Shown here: positions 23,667 through 32,009 of the stretch, piece by piece
Position numbering within the stretch: the stretch's first letter is position 1
How the letters are laid out: each line of letters begins with the position of its first letter
NCBI GenBank assembly: GCA_002344355.1
Contig: DDTN01000003.1
Span: forward strand, 1 to 59,578
Direction of reading: 5' to 3'
Length of the DNA: 59,578 nucleotides
Source of the DNA: Proteobacteria bacterium UBA2363
GTDB taxonomy: Bacteria > Pseudomonadota > Gammaproteobacteria > Xanthomonadales > UBA2363
Position numbers and translations under genes: made by a program
Notes under the pieces: model-generated
Seen by the model: only the letters and a program-made list of their open reading frames with translations
Database searches by the model: none
What the model was told of the DNA's origin: nothing

Positions 23667-24536
23667 ATGCACCACGCCAAGCACCTGCTCCTGGGCGCCG
23701 TCCTCAGCCTGCTCGCCGCCTGCGCGGGCGGCGGCACGACGGTGCGCCCGGATCCATCCCCGCCGCGCGCCGCCGCGGGCGCCGCCGGTACCCACGAGAA
23801 CCTCAACGCGGTGCTGTGGATGCAGACCGCGGCCGAGTACGAGGCCACCACCCGCGGCGTGTTCGCGGCCGCCAGCGCCCTGCTCGACGCCGCCCTGGCC
23901 GACCCGCGCTGGGACGCGCTGCCGACCGCCGAGCGCGGCGGCCAGCGTGTCGGCCACCTGCCGGCGGCCGTCATCGTCGACGCCGACGAGACCATGGTCG
24001 ACAACTCCGCCTACCAGGCGCGGCTGGTCGAGGCGGGCACGCGCTTCGCCCCGGACACCTGGGCGGCCTGGGTCGAGGAGCGCCGCGCCGGCGCGGTGCC
24101 GGGTGCGCTGGAGTTCGCCCGCGCCGCCGCCCAGCGCGGCATCGCCGTGTTCTACGTCACCAACCGCGACGCCGCCGGCAAGCCGGCCACCGTGGACAAC
24201 CTGCGGGCGCTGGGCTTTCCGCTGTCCGAGCCCGAGGACACCGTGCTGACCATCGACGAGGCCCAGGGCTGGGGGTCGGCCAAGGGCAGCCGCCGCCAGT
24301 TCGTCGGCGAGCGCTACCGCGTGCTGATGATGGTCGGCGACAACCTCGGCGACTTCCTGGACGGCTACCAGGCCCCGGTGGCGGAGCGCGCCGCCCTGAT
24401 CGAGCCGTACCGGTCCTGGTGGGGCAGCCGCTGGTTCATGCTGCCCAACCCCACCTACGGGAGCTGGGAGTCGGCCCTGACCCGGGGCGCCGACGATCCG
24501 GTGCAGGCCAAGCGCCGCGCCCTGCGCAGCCGATGA
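23667..24536 (+). CDS. Acid phosphatase lipoprotein, e(P4)/class C HAD family
   Basis: A 289-residue outer-membrane or periplasmic lipoprotein. The lipobox is LLAAC with Cys19 after a hydrophobic signal. The HAD motifs are D105-A-D107-E-T in VIVDADETMVDNSAYQ, FYVTNRDA (motif II) and MMVGDNLGDF (motif IV). Relatives such as Haemophilus e(P4) hydrolyse nucleotide and other phosphomonoesters for nutrient uptake. Length is typical. It lies 50 bp after the thiolase gene and its stop overlaps the pyrF start by four bases, so nucleotide salvage in the periplasm and pyrimidine synthesis are translationally coupled here. Confidence 0.9.
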   Translation: MHHAKHLLLGAVLSLLAACAGGGTTVRPDPSPPRAAAGAAGTHENLNAVLWMQTAAEYEATTRGVFAAASALLDAALADPRWDALPTAERGGQRVGHLPAAVIVDADETMVDNSAYQARLVEAGTRFAPDTWAAWVEERRAGAVPGALEFARAAAQRGIAVFYVTNRDAAGKPATVDNLRALGFPLSEPEDTVLTIDEAQGWGSAKGSRRQFVGERYRVLMMVGDNLGDFLDGYQAPVAERAALIEPYRSWWGSRWFMLPNPTYGSWESALTRGADDPVQAKRRALRSR

Positions 24537-25291
24537 CCGCGCCGACCGCCGCCGGCGCTGGCAGCTGGCTTTCCGACAAGGCGATCGCGCCGGGCGACCG
24601 CCTGATCGTCGCGCTCGACGTGCCGACCGCGGCCGAGGCGCTGGAGCTGGTCGACCTGCTCGGCGGGCACGGCAGCTTCTACAAGATCGGCATGGAGCTG
24701 CTGGCCGGCGGCGATTTCTTCCCGCTGCTGCGCACCCTGCACGAGCGCGGCAAGAAGGTCTTCGTCGACCTCAAGTTCTTCGACGTGCCGGCCACGGTGG
24801 CCTCGGCGGTGCGCGGCATGGCGCGGCACCCGGCGACCTTCTGCACCATCCACGGCAACGACGGCATGGTGCGCGCCGCGGTGGCCAACAAGGGCCACCT
24901 CAAGCTGCTGGCGGTGACCGCCCTGACCAGCCTGGACCGGCACGATCTCGACGAGATGGGTTTCGCCTGCGAACCACGCGACCTGGTGCTGTCGCGCGCG
25001 CGCGCGGCGCTGGCCGCCGGTTGCGATGGCGTGGTGTCGTCCGGCCTCGAGGCCGCCGATCTGCGCGCCGAGCTCGGCCCGCGCCTGCTGGTGGTCTGCC
25101 CGGGGATCCGCCCGGTGCTCAACGACGACGACCAGAAACGCACCGTCGATGTCCGCCAGGCGTTCCTGAACGGCGCCGACCACATCGTGGTCGGCCGGCC
25201 GATCCGGGAGGCGGCCGATCCGCGTGCCGCGTGCGCGGCTATCCAGTCGACGATCGTTGGATTGTTCGACCGCGCCGGGACGGCGCCCTGA
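24533..25291 (+). CDS. pyrF: Orotidine 5'-phosphate decarboxylase
   Basis: A 252-residue cytoplasmic enzyme making UMP from OMP, the last step of pyrimidine synthesis. The catalytic Asp-Lys-x-x-Asp array is VDLKFFDVPATV (Asp79, Lys81, Asp84). Substrate-phosphate motifs VVCPGIRP and ADHIVVGRPIREA are present. The N-terminus is about 15 residues longer than E. coli PyrF. The ATG overlaps the TGA of the phosphatase gene as ATGA. A strong rho-independent terminator stands about 130 bp after the stop. Confidence 0.95.
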   Translation: MTAPTAAGAGSWLSDKAIAPGDRLIVALDVPTAAEALELVDLLGGHGSFYKIGMELLAGGDFFPLLRTLHERGKKVFVDLKFFDVPATVASAVRGMARHPATFCTIHGNDGMVRAAVANKGHLKLLAVTALTSLDRHDLDEMGFACEPRDLVLSRARAALAAGCDGVVSSGLEAADLRAELGPRLLVVCPGIRPVLNDDDQKRTVDVRQAFLNGADHIVVGRPIREAADPRAACAAIQSTIVGLFDRAGTAP

Positions 25292-25334
25292 CTTACCTAT
25301 TTAAATCAAAGATATAGCGCAATGTCAGCAGGTA

Positions 25335-25364
25335 TTGCCTAAGAAAGCGGATTCAAGTTAAAGT
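25335..25364 (+). promoter_or_regulatory. Candidate promoter of a small RNA
   Basis: TTGCCT at 25335-25340 and TAAAGT at 25359-25364 with an 18-base spacer, each 4 of 6 to sigma-70 consensus. The predicted start is near 25371, exactly where a hairpin begins. Confidence 0.4.
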
Positions 25365-25370
25365 GCGCTC

Positions 25371-25447
25371 GCGCCAGGTGACGATGGCGCCCTGCATAGC
25401 GATCTCCACGATCTTGACGGGCGACCCCAGTGGTCGCCTTCTTTTTT
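25371..25447 (+). ncRNA. Candidate small RNA of about 77 nt
   Basis: Between the promoter-like pair and the terminator lie a 5' hairpin (GCGCC at 25371, GGCGC at 25386), a middle stretch CTGCATAGCGATCTCCACGA that looks unpaired and carries CTCC complementary to a Shine-Dalgarno site, then a 7-bp terminator stem with a T-run. This layout is typical of Hfq-dependent sRNAs. It could instead be the 3' end of the pyrF transcript. I recognise no Rfam family. Confidence 0.4.
25420..25447 (+). terminator. Rho-independent terminator
   Basis: GGCGACC, loop CCAGT, GGTCGCC: a perfect 7-bp stem followed by TTCTTTTTT. It is one of only two terminators with a clear T-run in the window, and would end pyrF readthrough and the candidate small RNA. 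Confidence 0.85.
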
Positions 25448-25516
25448 GCCCGCGCCGGCCGGCCGGCGGGCGCCACCGGGGCCGGCCCCCGGCGCCGGTC
25501 CGGCGGGCGCCGGCGC

Positions 25517-25547
25517 TTGACAGCGGCAGCCGGCGTGGGCGAACACT
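25517..25547 (+). promoter_or_regulatory. Candidate topA promoter
   Basis: A perfect -35 TTGACA at 25517-25522 with AACACT at 25542-25547 after a 19-base spacer. The leader to the topA ATG would be about 73 bases. The -10 is weak and the spacer long, which might make it supercoiling-sensitive (inference). Confidence 0.4.
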
Positions 25548-25626
25548 AGGCCGTATGCGCGTGCGCGCACGTACGCACGCGAGGGGCCGGCGTCTGTTCG
25601 GCGGCGCGGCACGCCCGGAGAAGCGA

Positions 25627-28242
25627 ATGGCCAAGAACCTGCTCATCGTCGAGTCGCCCGCCAAGGCGAAGACCATCAACAAGTACCTGGGCAAGGATTT
25701 CGAGGTCCTGGCCTCGTACGGCCACATCCGCGACCTGCTCGCCAAGGAGGGCGCGGTCGATCCCGAGCACGGCTTCGCGATGCGCTACGAGGTCGACGAG
25801 GACAGCCGCAAGCGGGTCGACGCGATCGCCAAGGCGGCCGGCAAGGCGAAGGCCCTGTACCTGGCGACCGACCTCGACCGCGAGGGCGAGTCGATCTCCT
25901 GGCACATCCTGGAGGTGCTGCGCGAGCGCGGCCTGCTCGAGGGCCGCGACATCCACCGGGTGGTGTTCTCGGAGATCACCCCGAAGGCGATCCTGGAAGC
26001 GGTCGCGCATCCGCGCCAGGTGTCGATGGACCTGGTCAACGCCCAGCAGGCGCGCCGCGCGCTCGACCACCTGGTCGGCTTCACCCTGTCGCCCCTGCTC
26101 TGGCGCAAGGTCGGTCCGCGCCTGTCGGCCGGCCGCGTGCAGTCGCCGGCGCTGCGCATGATCGTCGAGCGCGAGGAGGAGATCGAGGCCTTCGTCGCCC
26201 GCGAGTACTGGACCGTGGCCGCCAACCTCAGCCAGGCCGGGGTCGCCTTCCAGGCGCGGCTGGTGCGCCTGGACGGCCGCAAGTTCGAGCAGTTCGACCT
26301 GGTCGAGGGCGCCGGCGCGGAAGCGGCGCGGTCGCGGCTGGAGGCCGCGGCGGCGGCGCAGGGCCGGCCGGCCGACGGCGTCGGCATGCTGCGCGTCACC
26401 GAGGTCAACCGCAAGCAGCGCCAGCGCCGCCCGGCGCCGCCCTTCATCACCTCGACCCTGCAGCAGGAGGCGGCCCGCAAGCTCGGCTACGCGACCAGCC
26501 GGACCATGCGCCTGGCCCAGCAGCTGTACGAAGGCATCGCGATCGGCGCCGAGGGCGTGCAGGGCCTGATCACCTACATGCGTACCGACTCGACCAGCCT
26601 GTCCGGCGACGCCCTGGGCGAGCTGCGCGAGGTCATCGCGCGCCAGTACGGCGCCGACCTGCTGCCGCCGGCGGCGCAGGTCTACCGCACCAAGTCCAAG
26701 AACGCCCAGGAAGCGCACGAGGCGATCCGGCCGACCTCGGCGGCGCGCCGCCCCGAGAGCGTGCGCGCCTTCCTCAGCGACGAGCAGTTCCGCCTGTACG
26801 AGCTGATCTGGAAGCGCACGGTCGCCTGCCAGATGAAGCCGGCCCTGCTGGACACCGTCGCCGTCGAGCTCGCCTGCGGTCCCGACAGCGGCTTCCGCGC
26901 CACCGGCACCACGATCGCCGACCCCGGCTTCCTGACCGTCTACGAGGAGGGCAAGGACAGCCGCAGCCAGGACGACGAGGACGAGGGCCGGCGCCTGCCG
27001 GCGCTGCGCGAGGGCGAGCTGGTGCCCTGCCACGCGATCGTCGCCGACCAGCACTTCACCGAGCCGCCGCCGCGCTTCTCCGAGGCGTCCCTGGTCAAGG
27101 CCCTGGAGGAGTACGGCATCGGCCGGCCCTCGACCTATGCCTCGATCATCCAGACCCTGCTGTCGCGCGAGTACGTCTACCTGGACAGCCGGCGCTTCCG
27201 GCCGACCGACGTCGGCCGCGCGGTGGCGAAGTTCCTGGCCGGCCACTTCGATACCTACGTGGACTACGAGTTCACCGCGCGCCTGGAGGACGAACTGGAC
27301 GCCATCTCGCGCGGCGAGGAGGACTGGGTGCCGCTGCTGGAGCGCTTCTGGCAGCCGTTCAAGGCGCGCGTCGCCGAGAAGGCCGAAACCGTCGACCGCG
27401 CCGAGGCCACCGGTGCCCGCGTGCTGGGCAGCGACCCCGCCAGCGGCCGCCAGGTCAGCGTCCGCCTGGGCCGCTACGGGCCGTTCGCCCAGATCGGCCA
27501 GCGCGACGAGGAGGAACCGCCGAAGTTCGCCTCCCTGCGCAGCGGCCAGAGCATCCACACCATCGACCTCGAGCAGGCGCTGGCGCTGTTCCGGCTGCCG
27601 CGCAGCCTGGGCAACGACCCGGAGGGCAACGAGATCACGGTCGGGATCGGACGCTTCGGCCCCTTCGTCAAGCGCGGCACCACCTACGCCTCCCTGCGCA
27701 AGGAGGACGACCCGCACGAGATCGACCTGGCGCGCGGTCTCGAGTTGCTGAAGCTGAAGGAGGAGGCGATCGCCAACCGGGTGATCGCCAGCTTCGAGGA
27801 CGGCGCGGTGCAGATCCTGCGCGGTCGCTTCGGGCCCTTCGCCACCGACGGCAGCGTGCTGGCCAGCCTGCCGAAGAACGCCGAACCGGAGTCCTTCACC
27901 CTGGAACAGGCGCGCGCGCTGCTCGCCGAGAAGGGCAAGCCGGTCAAGAAGCGCGGCGCCGCGCGCAAGGCGCCCGCCGGTCGCAAGGCCGCGGCCAGGG
28001 GCGCCGGCACGACGGCCGCCGGGGCGCCCCGGAAGGCCGCGAAGAAGGCCGTCGGGAAGGCCGCGAAGAAGGCCCCGGCGAAGGCCGCCAAGAAGGTCGC
28101 CAAGAAGGCCGCGAAGAAGGCCGTCAAGAAGGCGGTCGGCAAGACGCCGGCCGGGGCCGGGAAGTCGCCCGCCGCCCGGGCGGGAAAGAAGGCCGCGGCG
28201 AAGAAGGCCGCGCCCGGCGCGACCGCAACGGACGCCGGCTGA
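25627..28242 (+). CDS. topA: DNA topoisomerase I with histone-H1-like tail
   Basis: An 871-residue type IA topoisomerase that relaxes negative supercoils. The TOPRIM domain begins at residue 1 (KNLLIVESPAKAKTINKYLG, later ATDLDREGESISWH); the active-site Tyr317 is in LITYMRTDSTSLSG. C-terminal repeats of the type GRYGPFAQIG, GRFGPFVKRG and GRFGPFATDG are present, but the Cys4 zinc ribbons of E. coli TopA are absent. From about residue 770 the protein is Lys/Ala-rich (AAKKAVKKAVGK), like histone H1 or AlgP tails, probably binding DNA non-specifically. AGAAG lies upstream of the ATG; the frame extends to 25363 without homology. Confidence 0.96.
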   Translation: MAKNLLIVESPAKAKTINKYLGKDFEVLASYGHIRDLLAKEGAVDPEHGFAMRYEVDEDSRKRVDAIAKAAGKAKALYLATDLDREGESISWHILEVLRERGLLEGRDIHRVVFSEITPKAILEAVAHPRQVSMDLVNAQQARRALDHLVGFTLSPLLWRKVGPRLSAGRVQSPALRMIVEREEEIEAFVAREYWTVAANLSQAGVAFQARLVRLDGRKFEQFDLVEGAGAEAARSRLEAAAAAQGRPADGVGMLRVTEVNRKQRQRRPAPPFITSTLQQEAARKLGYATSRTMRLAQQLYEGIAIGAEGVQGLITYMRTDSTSLSGDALGELREVIARQYGADLLPPAAQVYRTKSKNAQEAHEAIRPTSAARRPESVRAFLSDEQFRLYELIWKRTVACQMKPALLDTVAVELACGPDSGFRATGTTIADPGFLTVYEEGKDSRSQDDEDEGRRLPALREGELVPCHAIVADQHFTEPPPRFSEASLVKALEEYGIGRPSTYASIIQTLLSREYVYLDSRRFRPTDVGRAVAKFLAGHFDTYVDYEFTARLEDELDAISRGEEDWVPLLERFWQPFKARVAEKAETVDRAEATGARVLGSDPASGRQVSVRLGRYGPFAQIGQRDEEEPPKFASLRSGQSIHTIDLEQALALFRLPRSLGNDPEGNEITVGIGRFGPFVKRGTTYASLRKEDDPHEIDLARGLELLKLKEEAIANRVIASFEDGAVQILRGRFGPFATDGSVLASLPKNAEPESFTLEQARALLAEKGKPVKKRGAARKAPAGRKAAARGAGTTAAGAPRKAAKKAVGKAAKKAPAKAAKKVAKKAAKKAVKKAVGKTPAGAGKSPAARAGKKAAAKKAAPGATATDAG

Positions 28243-28270
28243 GGATCCGGCGCGTGGCGACAGGGGATTC

Positions 28271-29665
28271 GTGGTGAGCGCGGTGCAGGCGATCGGCGCC
28301 GGCTGCGCGGCGCAGGGCGCCGACGGGGACCTGGGCCCGCCGGCACTGGCGGGCGATGCCGCCCGGCCGGTCCTGTACCGGAACGGCCAGCCGCTGTCGG
28401 CCGGCCGCTTCCTGGCGCAGGCCCGGGCCCTGGCCGATTGCCTGCCGGCGACGCCGTACCTGGTCAATCTCTGCGAGGACCGCGGGCATTTCCTGGTCGC
28501 CTTCTGCGCCGCCCTGCTCGCCGGCCGCACCACCCTGCTGCCGCCCGCCCGCACCGACCGGGCGGTGGCGGAGATCGCGGCCGACTGGGCGCCCGCCAGC
28601 GTGATCGACGACGCCCTGGTCGCCCAGGCCTGCGCGCGCGCCGGCACGGCCAGCGAGGATCCGGCCTGCCTGCCCGGCATTCCCGTCGATCGCGTCGTGG
28701 CGGTCGGCTTCACCTCCGGCTCCACCGGCCGGCCGCGGCCCAACCCGAAGACCTGGGGCGCCTTCGCCGGGACCACCCGGCGCAACGATGCCCTGCTGCG
28801 TTCCCTGGACACCGCCGCCGGGCCGCGCTTCACCCTGCTGGCCACGGTGCCCTCCCAGCACATGTACGGCATGGAGACCTGCGTCCTGCTGCCGGTGCTG
28901 GGCGACCTGGCCGTGGCGGTGGAGCGGCCGCTGTTCCCCCAGGACCTGGCCCAGGCCCTGGCCGTCCTGCCCGGGACGCGCCTGCTGGTCACCACCCCCG
29001 TGCACCTGCGGGCCCTGGTCGGCGCCGGCGTCGCCTATCCCCCGGTGGCCGCCCTGGTCTCGGCGACCGCGCCGCTCGACCCGGAACTGGCGCGCCGCGC
29101 CGAGCAGGTCTTCTCGGCGCCCCTGGTCGAGGTGTTCGGCTCCACCGAGACCTGCGTGATCGGCCATCGCCGGCCCACCGTCGATCCGCTCTGGCAGCCC
29201 TATCCCGGCCTGCGCCTGCGGCCTTGCGAGGAGGGCACCCGGGTCGAGGCCGGGTGGCTGCCGGAACCGGTGCTGCTGCAGGACCACCTGTGCTTCGCCG
29301 ACGACGGCCGCTTCCAGGTCGTCGGCCGCTGCCAGGACATGGTCGAGATCGCCGGCAAGCGGGCGTCGCTGGGCGACATCACCCGCCGGCTGCTGGCGAT
29401 CCCCGGCGTCGAGGACGCCGCGGTCTTCCAGTCGCCGCACGCGGACGGCGCCGGCGTGCACCGGATCGAGGTGGCCCTGGTCGCCGCCGGGCTCAGCGAC
29501 GCCGAGGTGCTCGCCGAGTTGCGCGCCAGCCTGGATCCGGTGTTCGTGCCCCGACGCCTGCACCGGCTGGCCAGCCTGCCCCGCAACGAGACCGGCAAGC
29601 TGTGCCGGGACGCCCTGCTGTCCGGCCTCCCTGGCGGTCCGCCACCCGCCACGCTGGCGACCTGA
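28271..29665 (+). CDS. AMP-forming acyl-CoA synthetase/ligase
   Basis: A 464-residue adenylate-forming enzyme activating a carboxylic acid through an acyl-AMP. The ATP loop is GFTSGSTGRPRPNPKTW; EVFGSTETCVIGHR and the hinge DDGRFQVVGRCQDMVEIAGKR follow, and the end RNETGKLCRDAL contains the catalytic Lys. It is shorter than standard acetyl-CoA synthetase and resembles the ligases of aryl-polyene/xanthomonadin pigment clusters, but no other pigment gene is in the window. GTG start at 28271 (a second GTG follows directly). It begins 28 bp after topA and is probably co-transcribed with it. Substrate unknown. Confidence 0.85.
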   Translation: MVSAVQAIGAGCAAQGADGDLGPPALAGDAARPVLYRNGQPLSAGRFLAQARALADCLPATPYLVNLCEDRGHFLVAFCAALLAGRTTLLPPARTDRAVAEIAADWAPASVIDDALVAQACARAGTASEDPACLPGIPVDRVVAVGFTSGSTGRPRPNPKTWGAFAGTTRRNDALLRSLDTAAGPRFTLLATVPSQHMYGMETCVLLPVLGDLAVAVERPLFPQDLAQALAVLPGTRLLVTTPVHLRALVGAGVAYPPVAALVSATAPLDPELARRAEQVFSAPLVEVFGSTETCVIGHRRPTVDPLWQPYPGLRLRPCEEGTRVEAGWLPEPVLLQDHLCFADDGRFQVVGRCQDMVEIAGKRASLGDITRRLLAIPGVEDAAVFQSPHADGAGVHRIEVALVAAGLSDAEVLAELRASLDPVFVPRRLHRLASLPRNETGKLCRDALLSGLPGGPPPATLAT

Positions 29666-29798
29666 CCGTCCGCCGGGACGCGGCCGTCCGGGCGGCGCGC
29701 GCGATCGCCGCGCCCGGTGGCCGGCCCTGGCGGCTGCCGGCAGGGGGTCGTCGGACGGCCTGCCGGACGGGGCGCTGCCGGCCGCCGGCATCCTTCCC

Positions 29799-29804
29799 TA
29801 CAAT
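29799..29804 (+). promoter_or_regulatory. -10 box of the LOG gene (leaderless)
   Basis: TACAAT ends 6 bases before the ATG at 29811, so the transcript should begin at the start codon. The bases between (CCCGTG) contain no ribosome site. Confidence 0.6.
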
Positions 29805-29810
29805 CCCGTG

Positions 29811-30395
<585 letters not shown>

Positions 30396-30549
30396 GCCGG
30401 GCGCCCCGGGCCGTCCCGGTTCGGCTGGGCGCCGGATGGCCCCGGCCGGTCGCCGGCGGTGCGCCGGGCGATCAGCGGCGCGCGTGCAAGCCATTGAAAG
30501 AAAAGCCTTGACGGCCGACGACGGCGGCTGAACGGAACTCTTCCGGGCC

Positions 30550-30576
30550 TTAGCACTCCAAGGCGGCGAGTGCTAA
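30550..30576 (+). promoter_or_regulatory. CIRCE operator (HrcA site) at rpoH
   Basis: TTAGCACTC, nine bases, GAGTGCTAA: a perfect CIRCE element, the binding site of the heat-shock repressor HrcA, ending 10 bases before the rpoH ATG. Its right arm overlaps TGCTAAGCT, a plausible extended -10 (TAAGCT at 30574-30579) that would give a leaderless start 7 bases on. Repressor binding would therefore block initiation. Confidence 0.9.
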
Positions 30577-30586
30577 GCTCCCGGCC

Positions 30587-31462
<876 letters not shown>

Positions 31463-32009
31463 TCTTGCAGGAACCGGGATTCGGGACCCGGGACCCGGGA
31501 GGTGATTCGCTCTCCGCGCCCGCCGCCAGGCCCGTCGCGCTTCGTCTCCCGGTCACCGTCCCTTGCCGGGCGCCTGCTCCACCGATGCGGCATGTGACCG
31601 CGCCCCCGTCCCAGGGACGCGCCGCCGAGGCGACGGCACCGCCTTTCTCCCCGCACCTGCCGGCGGGGTGGAGGGCCGGCAGATGCGCTGACCCCATCCC
31701 TGCCTGATCGGCCTGCGCGGCACCCATGGCGACGCGCCGCTGCGCCGCATTCAGTGGCTACCGGTCGTTCGCGAAGCAGGGTGCGGACGCACCGCTCGGC
31801 ATCGCCGGCAGGTGTCCGGCCGGGGACGAGCGGGCGCGGTCTGGCGTCTGTCCGTGCCCGACGCCGACCGGATTTCCCGAAGGCGAACCGCGCCGCCCAT
31901 CCCGCAGGCCGGCCAAGGGGCAGGGCGGCATGGCGCCGTCGGTCGAGAGCAGCGCGCAGTGCGCTGCCCGCCCCGCCGCAGCGCGTGTGCCGTCCGGCCC
32001 GCCAGTGCC
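31463..32009. other. Gene-free spacer between rpoH and priA
   Basis: 547 bp. It starts with short direct repeats of CGGGACC (31484-31501), contains a decayed copy of the dispersed element (31635-31682) and otherwise shows nothing I can identify. The open frames have no homology and no ribosome sites. Confidence 0.6.
31635..31682. repeat. Degenerate copy of the dispersed GC-rich element
   Basis: GGCACCGCCTTTCTCCCC followed by a C-rich arm, CGGCGGGGTGGAGGGCCGGC, aligns with 54210-54262 with scattered substitutions, suggesting an old, decaying insertion. Confidence 0.5.

Larger units (their letters stand above)
25292..25626. other. AT-rich pyrF-topA intergenic region
   Basis: 335 bp without a protein gene. 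The first part (25292-25365) is strikingly AT-rich for this genome, with TATTTAAATCAAAGATATAG. It then holds a promoter-like pair, a hairpin-rich segment ending in a terminator (see the ncRNA candidate), a GC-rich spacer with no feature, and the topA promoter. Confidence 0.7.

Noticed and set aside
19977..24536. 1519-residue plus-strand protein
   Set aside because: Most is a shadow of the TPR-sulfotransferase and thiolase genes; only the acid phosphatase part from 23667 is real.
25292..25447. Riboswitch or attenuator controlling topA
   Set aside because: The terminator stem is short and self-contained, I found no convincing alternative antiterminator pairing, and topA has its own TTGACA-containing promoter downstream.
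25546..28995. 1149-residue minus-strand protein opposite topA
   Set aside because: Gln/Ala/Arg-rich low-complexity translation with no motif, fully antisense to topA and the ligase gene.
31463..32009. Small genes in the rpoH-priA gap
   Set aside because: The frames there have no ribosome site, no homology and Pro/Arg/Ala-rich composition typical of chance frames at this GC.
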